Of a stretch of 64,000 nt of DNA, positions 35,649 to 43,809 are shown piece by piece. Where the stretch lies: contig JAMLHH010000008.1 in assembly GCA_023957215.1 (NCBI GenBank), positions 1 through 64,000 on the forward strand. Reading direction: 5' to 3'. The position numbers and the translations under genes are program-made. Position 1 is the stretch's first letter, and each line of letters opens with the position of its first letter. The notes beneath the pieces were generated by a model. It was not told the DNA's origin and made no database searches. It saw only the letters and a list, made by a program, of their open reading frames with translations. The stretch comes from Chitinophagales bacterium (GTDB taxonomy: Bacteria; Bacteroidota; Bacteroidia; Chitinophagales; JADIYW01).

Positions 35649-36788
35649 ATGGAGTTTGGATATACAGAAAGTCAACAACTAATAGCAGAAACCGTTAGAG
35701 ATTTTGCAGAGAAACACATACGTCCTCATGTAATGGAATGGGATGAAAAACAATATTTCCCCATAGAGACCATGAAAGAACTTGGGAAGTTGGGATTATT
35801 AGGAATTGTGATTCCTGAAGCGTACGGTGGTGCGGGGTTAGGCTATTTTGAGTATATCACTGCCCTGATAGAAATAGGTCGGGTGGACAGTGCACTTGCT
35901 TTATCAGTTGCGGCACATAACTCACTTTGTACCAATCATATCTACAAATTTGGGAATGAGGAACAAAGGCAAAAATGGGTTACAAAACTTGCAACCGGCG
36001 AGTGGATAGGCTCTTGGGGACTAACAGAACCCGGTACAGGATCTGATGCCGGTAGAATGCAATGTGTAGCCAAGCAAGATGGAGATGATTGGGTCATCAA
36101 TGGTACTAAAAACTTTATCACACACGGTAGATCAAGTAATGTTACAGTAGTTATAGCACGAACCGGAGAACCGTTGGATAGTCATGGAATGACGGCTTTT
36201 GTAGTAGAAAGAGGAACTCCAGGATTTTCAGGTGGCAAAAAAGAAAATAAATTGGGAATGCGCTGTTCTGAAACCGCTGAATTGATCTTTGACAATTGTA
36301 GAATACCCAAAGAAAATGTTTTAGGTGAAGTAGGTGAAGGATTTATTCAGGCGATGAAAATTTTGGATGGCGGTAGAATTTCTATTGCGGCATTGAGCTT
36401 GAGCATTGGCCAAGGTGCAATGGATGCTTCTCTGAAATATGCCAAAGAACGAGAACAGTTTGGTAAGCCCATTTCAAGTTTCCAAGCTATTTCATTTAAG
36501 TTGGCTGAAATGGCAGCAGAACTCGAAGCTGCAAAATTATTGACTTTTCAAGCTGCGGACAAATACATGAGAGAAGGCATCTGTACAAAAGAATCCGCTT
36601 TTGCCAAATATTATGCATCTGAAATGTGTGTACGTGTTGCAACAGAGGCGGTACAAATTCATGGTGGCTACGGTTATATCAAAGATTTTCCCGTAGAGAA
36701 GTTCTATAGGGACTCCAAACTTTGTACAATAGGTGAGGGAACATCCGAAGTTCAAAAATTAGTGATTGCCAGACAGATTTTAAAATAA
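35649..36788 (+). CDS. Acyl-CoA dehydrogenase (short-chain/butyryl-CoA type)
   Basis: A 379-residue FAD enzyme that introduces the 2,3-double bond in acyl-CoA during beta-oxidation. Motifs: GLLGIVIPEAYGGAGLGYFE, GSWGLTEPGTGSDAGRMQ, KNFITHGRSSNVTVVIA, REQFGKPISSFQAISFKL, VQIHGGYGYIKDFPVEKFYR and the catalytic base E363 in IGEGTSEVQKLVIARQIL. These motifs and the length suggest the short- or branched-chain group. The ATG at 35649 is 23 nt after the helix-hairpin-helix gene, so co-transcription is possible. Convergent with the SDR gene, which ends 1 nt after it. Confidence 0.93.
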   Translation: MEFGYTESQQLIAETVRDFAEKHIRPHVMEWDEKQYFPIETMKELGKLGLLGIVIPEAYGGAGLGYFEYITALIEIGRVDSALALSVAAHNSLCTNHIYKFGNEEQRQKWVTKLATGEWIGSWGLTEPGTGSDAGRMQCVAKQDGDDWVINGTKNFITHGRSSNVTVVIARTGEPLDSHGMTAFVVERGTPGFSGGKKENKLGMRCSETAELIFDNCRIPKENVLGEVGEGFIQAMKILDGGRISIAALSLSIGQGAMDASLKYAKEREQFGKPISSFQAISFKLAEMAAELEAAKLLTFQAADKYMREGICTKESAFAKYYASEMCVRVATEAVQIHGGYGYIKDFPVEKFYRDSKLCTIGEGTSEVQKLVIARQILK

Positions 36789-36789
36789 A

Positions 36790-37440
36790 TCAGTACGTTT
36801 GTAAGTTTCCTGACGGAAAAGTGTGAAAGCCGGGGTGGTTTTCTTTGGAAATTTCTACCATAGCTTTAGCTACTTGTTTGCCGGTAATACCTGCTACATT
36901 TTTAAGAGGTCCTACCCAAAGCTTTTTAGTGAGAGAAAAGAATTTTTGGCTGACTTCTTCACCCAGGCGGGCTTCTTCGCGTTCCCCCAAAAGTAAAGAA
37001 GGTTGGAGGATATTAAGTTGTCGCAATTGTAGGTCTTTAAGTGCCTCCGCAATTTCATATTTCACTTGATTATAGAAAATTCTCGAAGGTTTATTCGTAC
37101 CTAAAGCGGTAATCACACTCAGGTTTTGACAACCTATATTTTTGACAGCTTTTGCAAAATTAAGTACATATTGGTAATCCACCTTTCTAAACGCTTCTTG
37201 ACTACCAGCTTTTTTGATGGTAGTTCCGAGACAGCAAAAAGCGTGTGTGGGCAGAAGATTCTGAATACTTGAACTTATATCTTCAAAATCTATGATAATC
37301 TCTTGTATTTTTGGATGGCTGTAACCAATGCTTCTTCGATTTAGAATATAAACTTTATTGAAAAAATTGTCTTCCAAAAGTATTTTAATGACATGCCTGC
37401 CCACCAAACCTGTTCCACCTACAATGATTGCTTCATTCAT
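36790..37440 (-). CDS. NAD(P)-binding protein of the HTATIP2/atypical SDR type
   Basis: A 216-residue Rossmann-fold protein. The dinucleotide-binding motif AIIVGGTGLVGRHV is at the very N-terminus, followed by NRRSIGYSHPKI, CCLGTTIKKAGSQEAFRKVDY, a Ser in VITALGTNKPSRIF, the YNQVKYEIAEAL segment carrying the Tyr-x-x-x-Lys pair, and LQPSLLLGEREEARLGE. This order matches the human HTATIP2/TIP30-like SDR group found in many bacteria; substrates are unknown. ATG 37440 (MNEAIIVGG) is preferred, but an ATG at 37455 five codons upstream is also possible. Divergent from dnaK. Confidence 0.82.
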   Translation of the reverse strand: MNEAIIVGGTGLVGRHVIKILLEDNFFNKVYILNRRSIGYSHPKIQEIIIDFEDISSSIQNLLPTHAFCCLGTTIKKAGSQEAFRKVDYQYVLNFAKAVKNIGCQNLSVITALGTNKPSRIFYNQVKYEIAEALKDLQLRQLNILQPSLLLGEREEARLGEEVSQKFFSLTKKLWVGPLKNVAGITGKQVAKAMVEISKENHPGFHTFPSGNLQTY

Positions 37441-37502
37441 ATTATTATATGACATTTTTTTAATCGATTAGTTTAGATTTCGAAATTTTCCAAAATAAAA
37501 TA

Positions 37503-37575
37503 TGACATAACTTATGTCTTTTGAGATGAAAATATGTCTTTTTGACAAGTCATTCTGACATTTTGTTGTTTGTCA
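37503..37575. promoter_or_regulatory. Cluster of TGACA/TGTCA and TATGTC boxes upstream of dnaK
   Basis: TGACA at 37503, 37543 and 37556, TGTCA at 37571, and TATGTC at 37513 and 37533. The last pair forms an inverted repeat TGACA-N10-TGTCA just upstream of the -24/-12-like element. These could be binding sites for a heat-shock regulator or enhancer-binding protein; no protein can be named from sequence. Confidence 0.5.
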
Positions 37576-37580
37576 TACAA

Positions 37581-37596
37581 TGGCACTTCAATTGTA
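37581..37596 (+). promoter_or_regulatory. Sigma-54-like -24/-12 element of dnaK
   Basis: TGGCACTTCAATTGTA matches TGGCACRNNNNTTGCW in length and position except for a pyrimidine at R and T for C at the -12 position. Predicted start near 37608, leader about 25 nt. No TAnnTTTG box lies in this region. Confidence 0.45.
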
Positions 37597-37632
37597 CATA
37601 AGAGAAAGAAATTGAGAATATAAAATAATATT

Positions 37633-39537
37633 ATGGGAAAAATAATTGGAATAGACTTAGGAACCACTAACTCGTGTGTTTCTGTAATGGAAGGGAATGA
37701 CGCAGTAGTTATTCCTACCGAAGAGGGAAGGAGAACCCTTCCTTCCGTTATTGGCTTTCTTGAAAATGGAGAAAGAAAAGTAGGCGACCCTGCAAAACGT
37801 CAAGCTATCACCAACCCTACAAACACGATACAATCAATAAAAAGGTTTATGGGTAAACACTTTTCTGAAGTAAATGGTGAGAGGGTCGCATTTAAAATAG
37901 AAAGAGGTGAGAATGACACTGTGAAAGTTCGCATTTATGATAGAACTTACACCCCACAAGAGATTTCTGCCATCATCTTACAAAAAGCCAAGAAAATGGC
38001 TGAGGATTACTTAGGACAAGAAGTGAAAGAAGCTGTAATTACTGTGCCTGCATACTTCAATGACTCTGAGCGTCAAGCAACCAAAGAAGCTGGCTTAATA
38101 GCAGGCTTAGATGTAAAACGTATCATCAACGAACCTACTGCGGCAGCTTTGGCTTACGGTTTGGATAAGAAAAATGATGATGAAAAAATTGTCGTATATG
38201 ACTTGGGGGGTGGTACTTTCGATGTGTCTATCCTTGAGTTAGGAGATGGCGTATTTGAAGTAAAATCTACCAATGGTGATGTACACTTAGGGGGTGATGA
38301 CTTTGATGAAACAATTATCAATTGGTTAGCAGATGATTTCAAAAAAGAAGAAGGTATTGATTTGAGAAAAGACCCTATGGCTCACCAAAGGTTGAAAGAG
38401 GCAGCAGAGAAAGCTAAAATCGAATTATCTTCAAGTTCTGAAACTGAAATCAACCTGCCTTATGTTACTGCTGTTAACGGTGTTCCAAAACACTTGGTGA
38501 AAAAATTGTCAAGAGCTAAATTTGAGCAATTGATTGATCACTTGGTACAGAGAACTTTGGAACCTTGTAGAATAGCAATGAAAGATGCCGGATATACTAA
38601 TTCCGATATAGATGAGGTTATTTTGGTAGGTGGTTCTACTCGTGTACCCGTGATACAGGAAGCTGTAGAAAAATTCTTTGGTAAAAAACCAAACAAAAGT
38701 GTAAATCCTGATGAAGTAGTAGCAGTAGGAGCTGCTATTCAAGGAGGTGTTTTGACCGGAGAGGTAAAAGATGTCTTATTATTAGATGTCACTCCACTAT
38801 CTCTCGGTATCGAAACTTATGGTGGTGTATTTACTAAATTGATAGAATCTAATACAACCATTCCGACCAAAAAATCAGAGGTGTTCTCAACGGCAGCAGA
38901 CAATCAGCCATCCGTAGAAATCAATGTATTGCAAGGTGAGCGCCAAATGGCGAAAGACAACCGCTCTATCGGTAGATTCCACTTGTCAGATATTCCCCCT
39001 GCACCAAGAGGTGTGCCTCAAATAGAAGTAACTTTTGATATTGACTCTAACGGTATTTTGAGTGTCACTGCAAAGGATAAAGGAACCGGAAAAGAGCAAA
39101 ATATTAAGATTACTGCCAGTACAGGACTTTCTGAGCAAGAGATAGAGAAAATGAAAAAGGATGCAAGGGAAAATGAAGCTGCCGATAAAGAAGTAAGAGA
39201 GAAAGTTGACAAACTCAATGCAGCCGATAATTTGGTCTTCCAATCTGAAAAACAATTGAAAGAATTTGGAGATAAGATTCCGGCTGACAAGAAATCTACC
39301 TTGGAAGCAGCAGTGAAAAAAGTAAAAGATTTACATGCTTCCCAAGATGTAGCAGGATTGGATGTTGCTATGGAAGAACTTAACAATGCCTGGCAGTCAG
39401 TATCTCAAGACCTATATTCACAAGGTCAACCGGGTGCAGATGCTCATACAGGTACAGATGCCGGACAAGAAAGTGGCGGAAGTACCGGCAATGACAGCAA
39501 CGAACCACAAGATGTAGAGTACGAAGAGGTGAAATAA
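37633..39537 (+). CDS. dnaK: Chaperone DnaK (Hsp70)
   Basis: The ATP-driven cytosolic chaperone that works with DnaJ and GrpE. The 634-residue protein starts [20 protein letters not shown], followed by the ATPase phosphate motifs [14 protein letters not shown] and [13 protein letters not shown], the interdomain linker [15 protein letters not shown], the substrate-binding domain and the helical lid, and ends with a glycine- and acid-rich tail (DVEYEEVK). Length and all motifs are normal. grpE and dnaJ are not adjacent. The upstream region carries a -24/-12-like element and TGACA/TGTCA boxes, unlike the other genes of the window, which suggests stress control. Confidence 0.98.
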   Translation: MGKIIGIDLGTTNSCVSVMEGNDAVVIPTEEGRRTLPSVIGFLENGERKVGDPAKRQAITNPTNTIQSIKRFMGKHFSEVNGERVAFKIERGENDTVKVRIYDRTYTPQEISAIILQKAKKMAEDYLGQEVKEAVITVPAYFNDSERQATKEAGLIAGLDVKRIINEPTAAALAYGLDKKNDDEKIVVYDLGGGTFDVSILELGDGVFEVKSTNGDVHLGGDDFDETIINWLADDFKKEEGIDLRKDPMAHQRLKEAAEKAKIELSSSSETEINLPYVTAVNGVPKHLVKKLSRAKFEQLIDHLVQRTLEPCRIAMKDAGYTNSDIDEVILVGGSTRVPVIQEAVEKFFGKKPNKSVNPDEVVAVGAAIQGGVLTGEVKDVLLLDVTPLSLGIETYGGVFTKLIESNTTIPTKKSEVFSTAADNQPSVEINVLQGERQMAKDNRSIGRFHLSDIPPAPRGVPQIEVTFDIDSNGILSVTAKDKGTGKEQNIKITASTGLSEQEIEKMKKDARENEAADKEVREKVDKLNAADNLVFQSEKQLKEFGDKIPADKKSTLEAAVKKVKDLHASQDVAGLDVAMEELNNAWQSVSQDLYSQGQPGADAHTGTDAGQESGGSTGNDSNEPQDVEYEEVK

Positions 39538-39563
39538 ACAACAGTTTCTTTTCATAAAACATG

Positions 39564-39597
39564 AGAGGCTATCTAAAAAGGTAGTCTCTTTTTTTAT
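39564..39597 (+). terminator. Terminator of dnaK
   Basis: AGAGGCTATC pairs with GGTAGTCTCT (two G-U pairs) around a 6-nt loop and is followed by a T-run. Confidence 0.75.
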
Positions 39598-39638
39598 TTT
39601 TGATATTATTAGTTTTACTTTAGAAGATTTCAATCTCT

Positions 39639-42047
39639 ATGAGTTTTCGCACAGCCGTATTGTCAATTAATTTTTTATTGACTTTTTGTCAACTGAAAGC
39701 GGAAGAATTAAGGTTAAGAATCATAGACAAAAATTCACAGGAGACAATTGCAGGAGTAAGTATCTCTAATATTCATCAACACTCAGGTGCTGTATCAGAT
39801 TACAATGGGCAAGCGATATTTAATCTTCAAGAAGGAATTTATGATTTCGCGATTAGTTTTTTAGGATATCAGACAGACACATTTCAGGTTACACTCCATA
39901 ATGATACACTTATCACATATTATATGCAAGAAGTTTTTAATAAACTTTCTACCATTGAAGTTATCGGACAAAAGTTTCAAAGAGATGATGGAGTGATAGG
40001 CATTTCAAAGACTCTCTTAGATAAAATGCCTGTCTTCTTTGGTGAAAAAGAATTGGTAAAGGCTATACAGCTACTTCCGGGCGTGCAATCAGGTAGTGAA
40101 GGGAGTACCAATATTTTTGTCCGTGGAGGAATGGCTGATCAAAATCTCATCACAATAGATGATGTACCCATTTATAACCTCAATCACTTGTTTGGAATTT
40201 TGTCCATTTTTAATAGTGATTTTATCAGTGTGGCAGATTTGTACAAAAACTATCTACCGGCACGATACAGTGGTAGAATTACTTCCGCTCTTGCAGTCAA
40301 AACAAAAACACCATCCTATACAGATACACATTTTGGTTTTCAAATGGGAATGATCAATTCTCGTGTTTATGTCGAGACACCTCTCGTTAAAAATAAATTG
40401 AGTACACAAATCGGAGTGCGAGGTTTTTATGCAGGTATTTTTATAAAGCCTATTTCAAAAACCCAATACAAGACCGAAGACGAAAAAGGTTCCATAGGTT
40501 ATTTCTTTTATGATATCAACTCAAGCCTTCATTATAAAATCAACAAGAAAAACTCACTTGCTTGGTCGCTTTTCTATACGGGCGATAGGTATAAGACCAT
40601 AGAGGAAGGCTCTAAAGATTATGAGTACAATTGGTACGGTAATCTCATTAATTTCAAAAGAAATTCTGTCAGTGTGTTAAAATGGAGAAATATTATAAGT
40701 TCTCTACAACATAGGTATGAAATCAACGATCATTTATTTTTTCAGCAAAAAGTTTTTGTGAGCCAGTTTCGACTTGTCAAATCTTATCTTTCTTATAGAG
40801 ATTATTTTGATAAAAATGGAAAACTGACGGATCAGGAAAGTAGTGATAAGGCAAGTTTTGTCGATTTGACGGATGTAGGTTATATAGGGAATATTGATTG
40901 GTCTAAAAATAAAAGTAGGTGGACAAATGGTGTGAGAATCTTTAATAGATTTTTTACCCCCAATAAATTTCATTTAATCAATACCATGAATCAAGGAATA
41001 AGGGTCGGAAAATATTTCAATGACAAAAGGATTTCCACTCAAGACATCAATACTTATTCGGATTATAACCTAAAACTCAACCATTTTAATCTCTCTTTGG
41101 GACTTGCTTTTAATCTCTATCATAATGATGATTATCTACATGCTTCTATTTTGCCGGGAGCATCAGTCGAATGGAAGTTACCCAAATCTACCACTTTACA
41201 ACTTTCAGGAAATATTACCCAGCAAAACTTACACATGCTATACGGCAGCACTACTGATGTTATGAATGATGTGTGGGTACCGGCTACGAAAAGAATCCCA
41301 TCTCAAAAAGCCTATCAAGGTTCATTCTCTTATAGACAAGAATTAAAAACTTGGTCATGGAGTGTAGAAACTTTCTACAGAGCTGCTGATAACCAGATAG
41401 AATATGTAGATAGAGATCTTTCTGATGATAGGACAGATTGGCAAAATCAGATGATAAGTGGAGGGAAGGGAAGAGCCTATGGGCTTGAACTATATCTCAA
41501 CAAACAAGTTGAAAAATGGAACTTTACTGCCACTTACAATCTATCCAAATCTGAAAAGAAATTTAAAACATTGAATCGTGGAAGATGGTATCCATTTACT
41601 TATGACAGAAGACATGATGTCTATTTCTTCATCAGCTATTCACCTAATAAAAAATGGAATTTTACGGCTTCTTGGATTTATGGTACAGGAAGACCTTATA
41701 CGATGCCTGATGTTTTATATCCGGGCTTAGAGGTTTTAGGATATTATAATAGTGATGAAGTATTTGGAGGATTTCACGGCTGGAGTGATAAACAAGTACA
41801 ATATTTTGAAAAAAGAAATAATAAAAGGCTACAAAGCTTTCATCATTTAGATATAGGTATGAACTATAAGTGGACAAAAAATAAATGGAATCAGGCTATC
41901 AATGTTAGTATTTATAATGTTTACAACCGAAAAAATGTATTTTCTCTCTACTTTAATAATCATATTGTGGCTGAAAAGAGGATAGATTATAGTTCGCTTA
42001 CTTTATTACCTTTTATGCCTTCATTCAGTTATTCAGTTGAGTTTTAG
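39639..42047 (+). CDS. TonB-dependent receptor with carboxypeptidase-regulatory domain
   Basis: An 802-residue outer-membrane receptor that imports a ligand using energy from TonB/ExbBD. Order: signal peptide (about 1-21), a carboxypeptidase-regulatory-like beta-sandwich (about 22-110), the plug (about 120-230, with LLPGVQSGSEGSTNIFVRGG and ITIDDVPIYNLNHLFG), then a 22-strand barrel ending in F, as expected for BamA recognition. No SusD-like partner gene is nearby, so it is unlikely to be a polysaccharide-utilisation receptor; siderophores, vitamins, peptides or metals are alternatives. Single gene after the dnaK terminator. Confidence 0.9.
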   Translation: MSFRTAVLSINFLLTFCQLKAEELRLRIIDKNSQETIAGVSISNIHQHSGAVSDYNGQAIFNLQEGIYDFAISFLGYQTDTFQVTLHNDTLITYYMQEVFNKLSTIEVIGQKFQRDDGVIGISKTLLDKMPVFFGEKELVKAIQLLPGVQSGSEGSTNIFVRGGMADQNLITIDDVPIYNLNHLFGILSIFNSDFISVADLYKNYLPARYSGRITSALAVKTKTPSYTDTHFGFQMGMINSRVYVETPLVKNKLSTQIGVRGFYAGIFIKPISKTQYKTEDEKGSIGYFFYDINSSLHYKINKKNSLAWSLFYTGDRYKTIEEGSKDYEYNWYGNLINFKRNSVSVLKWRNIISSLQHRYEINDHLFFQQKVFVSQFRLVKSYLSYRDYFDKNGKLTDQESSDKASFVDLTDVGYIGNIDWSKNKSRWTNGVRIFNRFFTPNKFHLINTMNQGIRVGKYFNDKRISTQDINTYSDYNLKLNHFNLSLGLAFNLYHNDDYLHASILPGASVEWKLPKSTTLQLSGNITQQNLHMLYGSTTDVMNDVWVPATKRIPSQKAYQGSFSYRQELKTWSWSVETFYRAADNQIEYVDRDLSDDRTDWQNQMISGGKGRAYGLELYLNKQVEKWNFTATYNLSKSEKKFKTLNRGRWYPFTYDRRHDVYFFISYSPNKKWNFTASWIYGTGRPYTMPDVLYPGLEVLGYYNSDEVFGGFHGWSDKQVQYFEKRNNKRLQSFHHLDIGMNYKWTKNKWNQAINVSIYNVYNRKNVFSLYFNNHIVAEKRIDYSSLTLLPFMPSFSYSVEF

Positions 42048-42157
42048 CTAACTTTTGTCCTGCTATCGTACATTTTGATCTCCTTCTGAAACTTTAAAAA
42101 AGGACTGTCGTATATATCATAAATATGGAAGAATTTTACACGCCCTAAACTTTGATT

Positions 42158-43024
42158 ATGAGACAATTGAAAATTAACAGTCGGATTACGAACAGGGATT
42201 CTTATTCTATTGATAGATATCTTTTCGATATCTCAAAATATCCTTTGTTAAAAGAAGAAGAGGAAGTAGCACTTACTAAAAGAATCAAAAAAGGAGATCA
42301 AACCGCATTAGATGACTTGGTAAGGGCAAATTTAAGATTTGTCGTTTCAGTGGCAAAACAATATCAAAACCAAGGTTTGGCACTCAACGATTTGATCAAT
42401 GAAGGAAACCTTGGTCTTATCAAGGCGGCTGCCAGATTTGATGAAACCAAAGGTTTTAAATTTATTTCTTACGCCGTTTGGTGGATACGCCAATCTATTT
42501 TGCACGCATTGGTCAGCCAGTCTAGACTTATCAGACTGCCACTCAATAGAGTTGCCGAAATAAATAAATTAAAAAAGATAAGTGAGGAATTTGAGCAAGA
42601 ACATCAAAGAGAACCCTCCATATATGAAATTGCTGAGTCTTCATCTTTGTCAGAAGTTGATATAGAGAATATTGAAAAATATAATCAACCTGTCATTTCC
42701 TTAAACCAAACAATCCATGAGGATGAAGATGAAAGTTTGGATAGTTTCATTGCGGATGAAAGTTCGGAAAGTCCGGATGCCAAGCTCGTACAGGAAGCTC
42801 TAAAAATCCAAATGAAATATACTTTAAACATATTGACAAACAGAGAATTAGAGATTCTAGAGTATTGTTACGGATTGAATGATAAAAGTAAAATATATAG
42901 TATGGATGAAATAGGTGAAAGACTTAGTTTGACACGCGAGAGAGTCCGCCAATTGAGAAATAAATCTATACGAAAACTTAGAAAGACTGCACGAAAAGAG
43001 GACTTAAAGCCTTATTTGGGTTAA
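42158..43024 (+). CDS. rpoD: Primary sigma factor RpoD/SigA (Bacteroidota type)
   Basis: A 288-residue sigma-70 factor lacking the large N-terminal region 1.1 of proteobacterial RpoD, as is typical for Bacteroidota. Region 1.2 contains YLFDISKYPLLKEEEEVAL; region 2 has LVRANLRFVVSVAKQYQNQG and the promoter-melting FISYAVWWIRQSI; region 3 is around EQEHQREPSIYEIAE; region 4 has LTNRELEILEYCYG and the helix-turn-helix MDEIGERLSLTRERVRQ. This factor is the likely reader of the TTG/TAnnTTTG promoters annotated here. ATG 42158 (MRQLKI) matches the family start; an in-frame TTG lies 6 nt upstream. Single gene. Confidence 0.95.
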   Translation: MRQLKINSRITNRDSYSIDRYLFDISKYPLLKEEEEVALTKRIKKGDQTALDDLVRANLRFVVSVAKQYQNQGLALNDLINEGNLGLIKAAARFDETKGFKFISYAVWWIRQSILHALVSQSRLIRLPLNRVAEINKLKKISEEFEQEHQREPSIYEIAESSSLSEVDIENIEKYNQPVISLNQTIHEDEDESLDSFIADESSESPDAKLVQEALKIQMKYTLNILTNRELEILEYCYGLNDKSKIYSMDEIGERLSLTRERVRQLRNKSIRKLRKTARKEDLKPYLG

Positions 43025-43033
43025 GAAATTGTA

Positions 43034-43053
43034 GAGATTTTCATCTAAATCTC
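43034..43053 (+). terminator. Weak hairpin after the sigma factor gene
   Basis: GAGATTT pairs with AAATCTC around a 6-nt loop, 9 nt after the stop codon. No T-run follows, so it may not terminate efficiently. Confidence 0.3.
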
Positions 43054-43132
43054 CACTATCTGTTCATCTAAACCCATAATATTTCCATAGTTTTTTTTCA
43101 AATGCTGAATTAGCGTTTATCTTTATACTGCT

Positions 43133-43792
43133 ATGGCAAAACCTATAATTGCACCTTCAGTATTATCATCTGATTTTTCAGATTTAAAATCCTCATTTAG
43201 ACTTTTTCACGAAAGTGAAGCAGATTGGGTTCATGTGGATATCATGGACGGACGGTTTGTCCCAAATATCAGTTTTGGATTTCCTGTGATGAGTGTGATG
43301 AGAAAACTAACAGACAAGTTTTTTGATGTTCATTTAATGATAGTCGAGCCGGAAAAATATTTGGATGAATTTAAAAAAGCCGGTGCAGACCAAGTTTCCG
43401 TTCATATTGAAGCTTGTCCCCATCTCCATAGAACGATAGAGCAAATTCACCACCTCGGTTTAAAGGCAGGAGTCGCTATCAATCCGCATACACCTATTGC
43501 CATATTGGAAGATATCTTGGCAGATATAGATATCGTGTGTCTGATGTCAGTCAATCCGGGTTTTGGTGGACAATCTTTTATAGAACATACTTATCAGAAA
43601 ATAGAACAGTTGGTAAAACTGAGAGACAAGACCCATTCACAAGCTTTGATTGAAATAGACGGAGGTGTCACTCTTTCCAATGCAAAAAAACTGATAGAGA
43701 CAGGTGCTGATGTGCTGGTGGCAGGTAGTGCCATTTTCAAGACCGATGACCCTGTCGCTACCGCTAATAAATTTAAAAATATAGACATTTAA
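43133..43792 (+). CDS. rpe: Ribulose-phosphate 3-epimerase
   Basis: This enzyme interconverts ribulose 5-phosphate and xylulose 5-phosphate in the pentose phosphate pathway. The 219-residue TIM-barrel protein shows IIAPSVLSSDFSDL at the start, WVHVDIMDGRFVPNISFG with metal ligands, FDVHLMIVEPEKY, VSVHIEAC, CLMSVNPGFGGQSFI, and the phosphate site IEIDGGVTLSNAKKL and VAGSAIF. Length is normal. Cytosolic. The following receptor gene starts 17 nt downstream, so the two may share a transcript. Confidence 0.96.
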   Translation: MAKPIIAPSVLSSDFSDLKSSFRLFHESEADWVHVDIMDGRFVPNISFGFPVMSVMRKLTDKFFDVHLMIVEPEKYLDEFKKAGADQVSVHIEACPHLHRTIEQIHHLGLKAGVAINPHTPIAILEDILADIDIVCLMSVNPGFGGQSFIEHTYQKIEQLVKLRDKTHSQALIEIDGGVTLSNAKKLIETGADVLVAGSAIFKTDDPVATANKFKNIDI

Positions 43793-43809
43793 TATCTTCA
43801 TCAAGAAGT

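Noticed and set aside
39018-39386. 122-codon open frame opposite dnaK
   Set aside because: Ser/Phe-rich shadow of the DnaK helical lid, no independent support.
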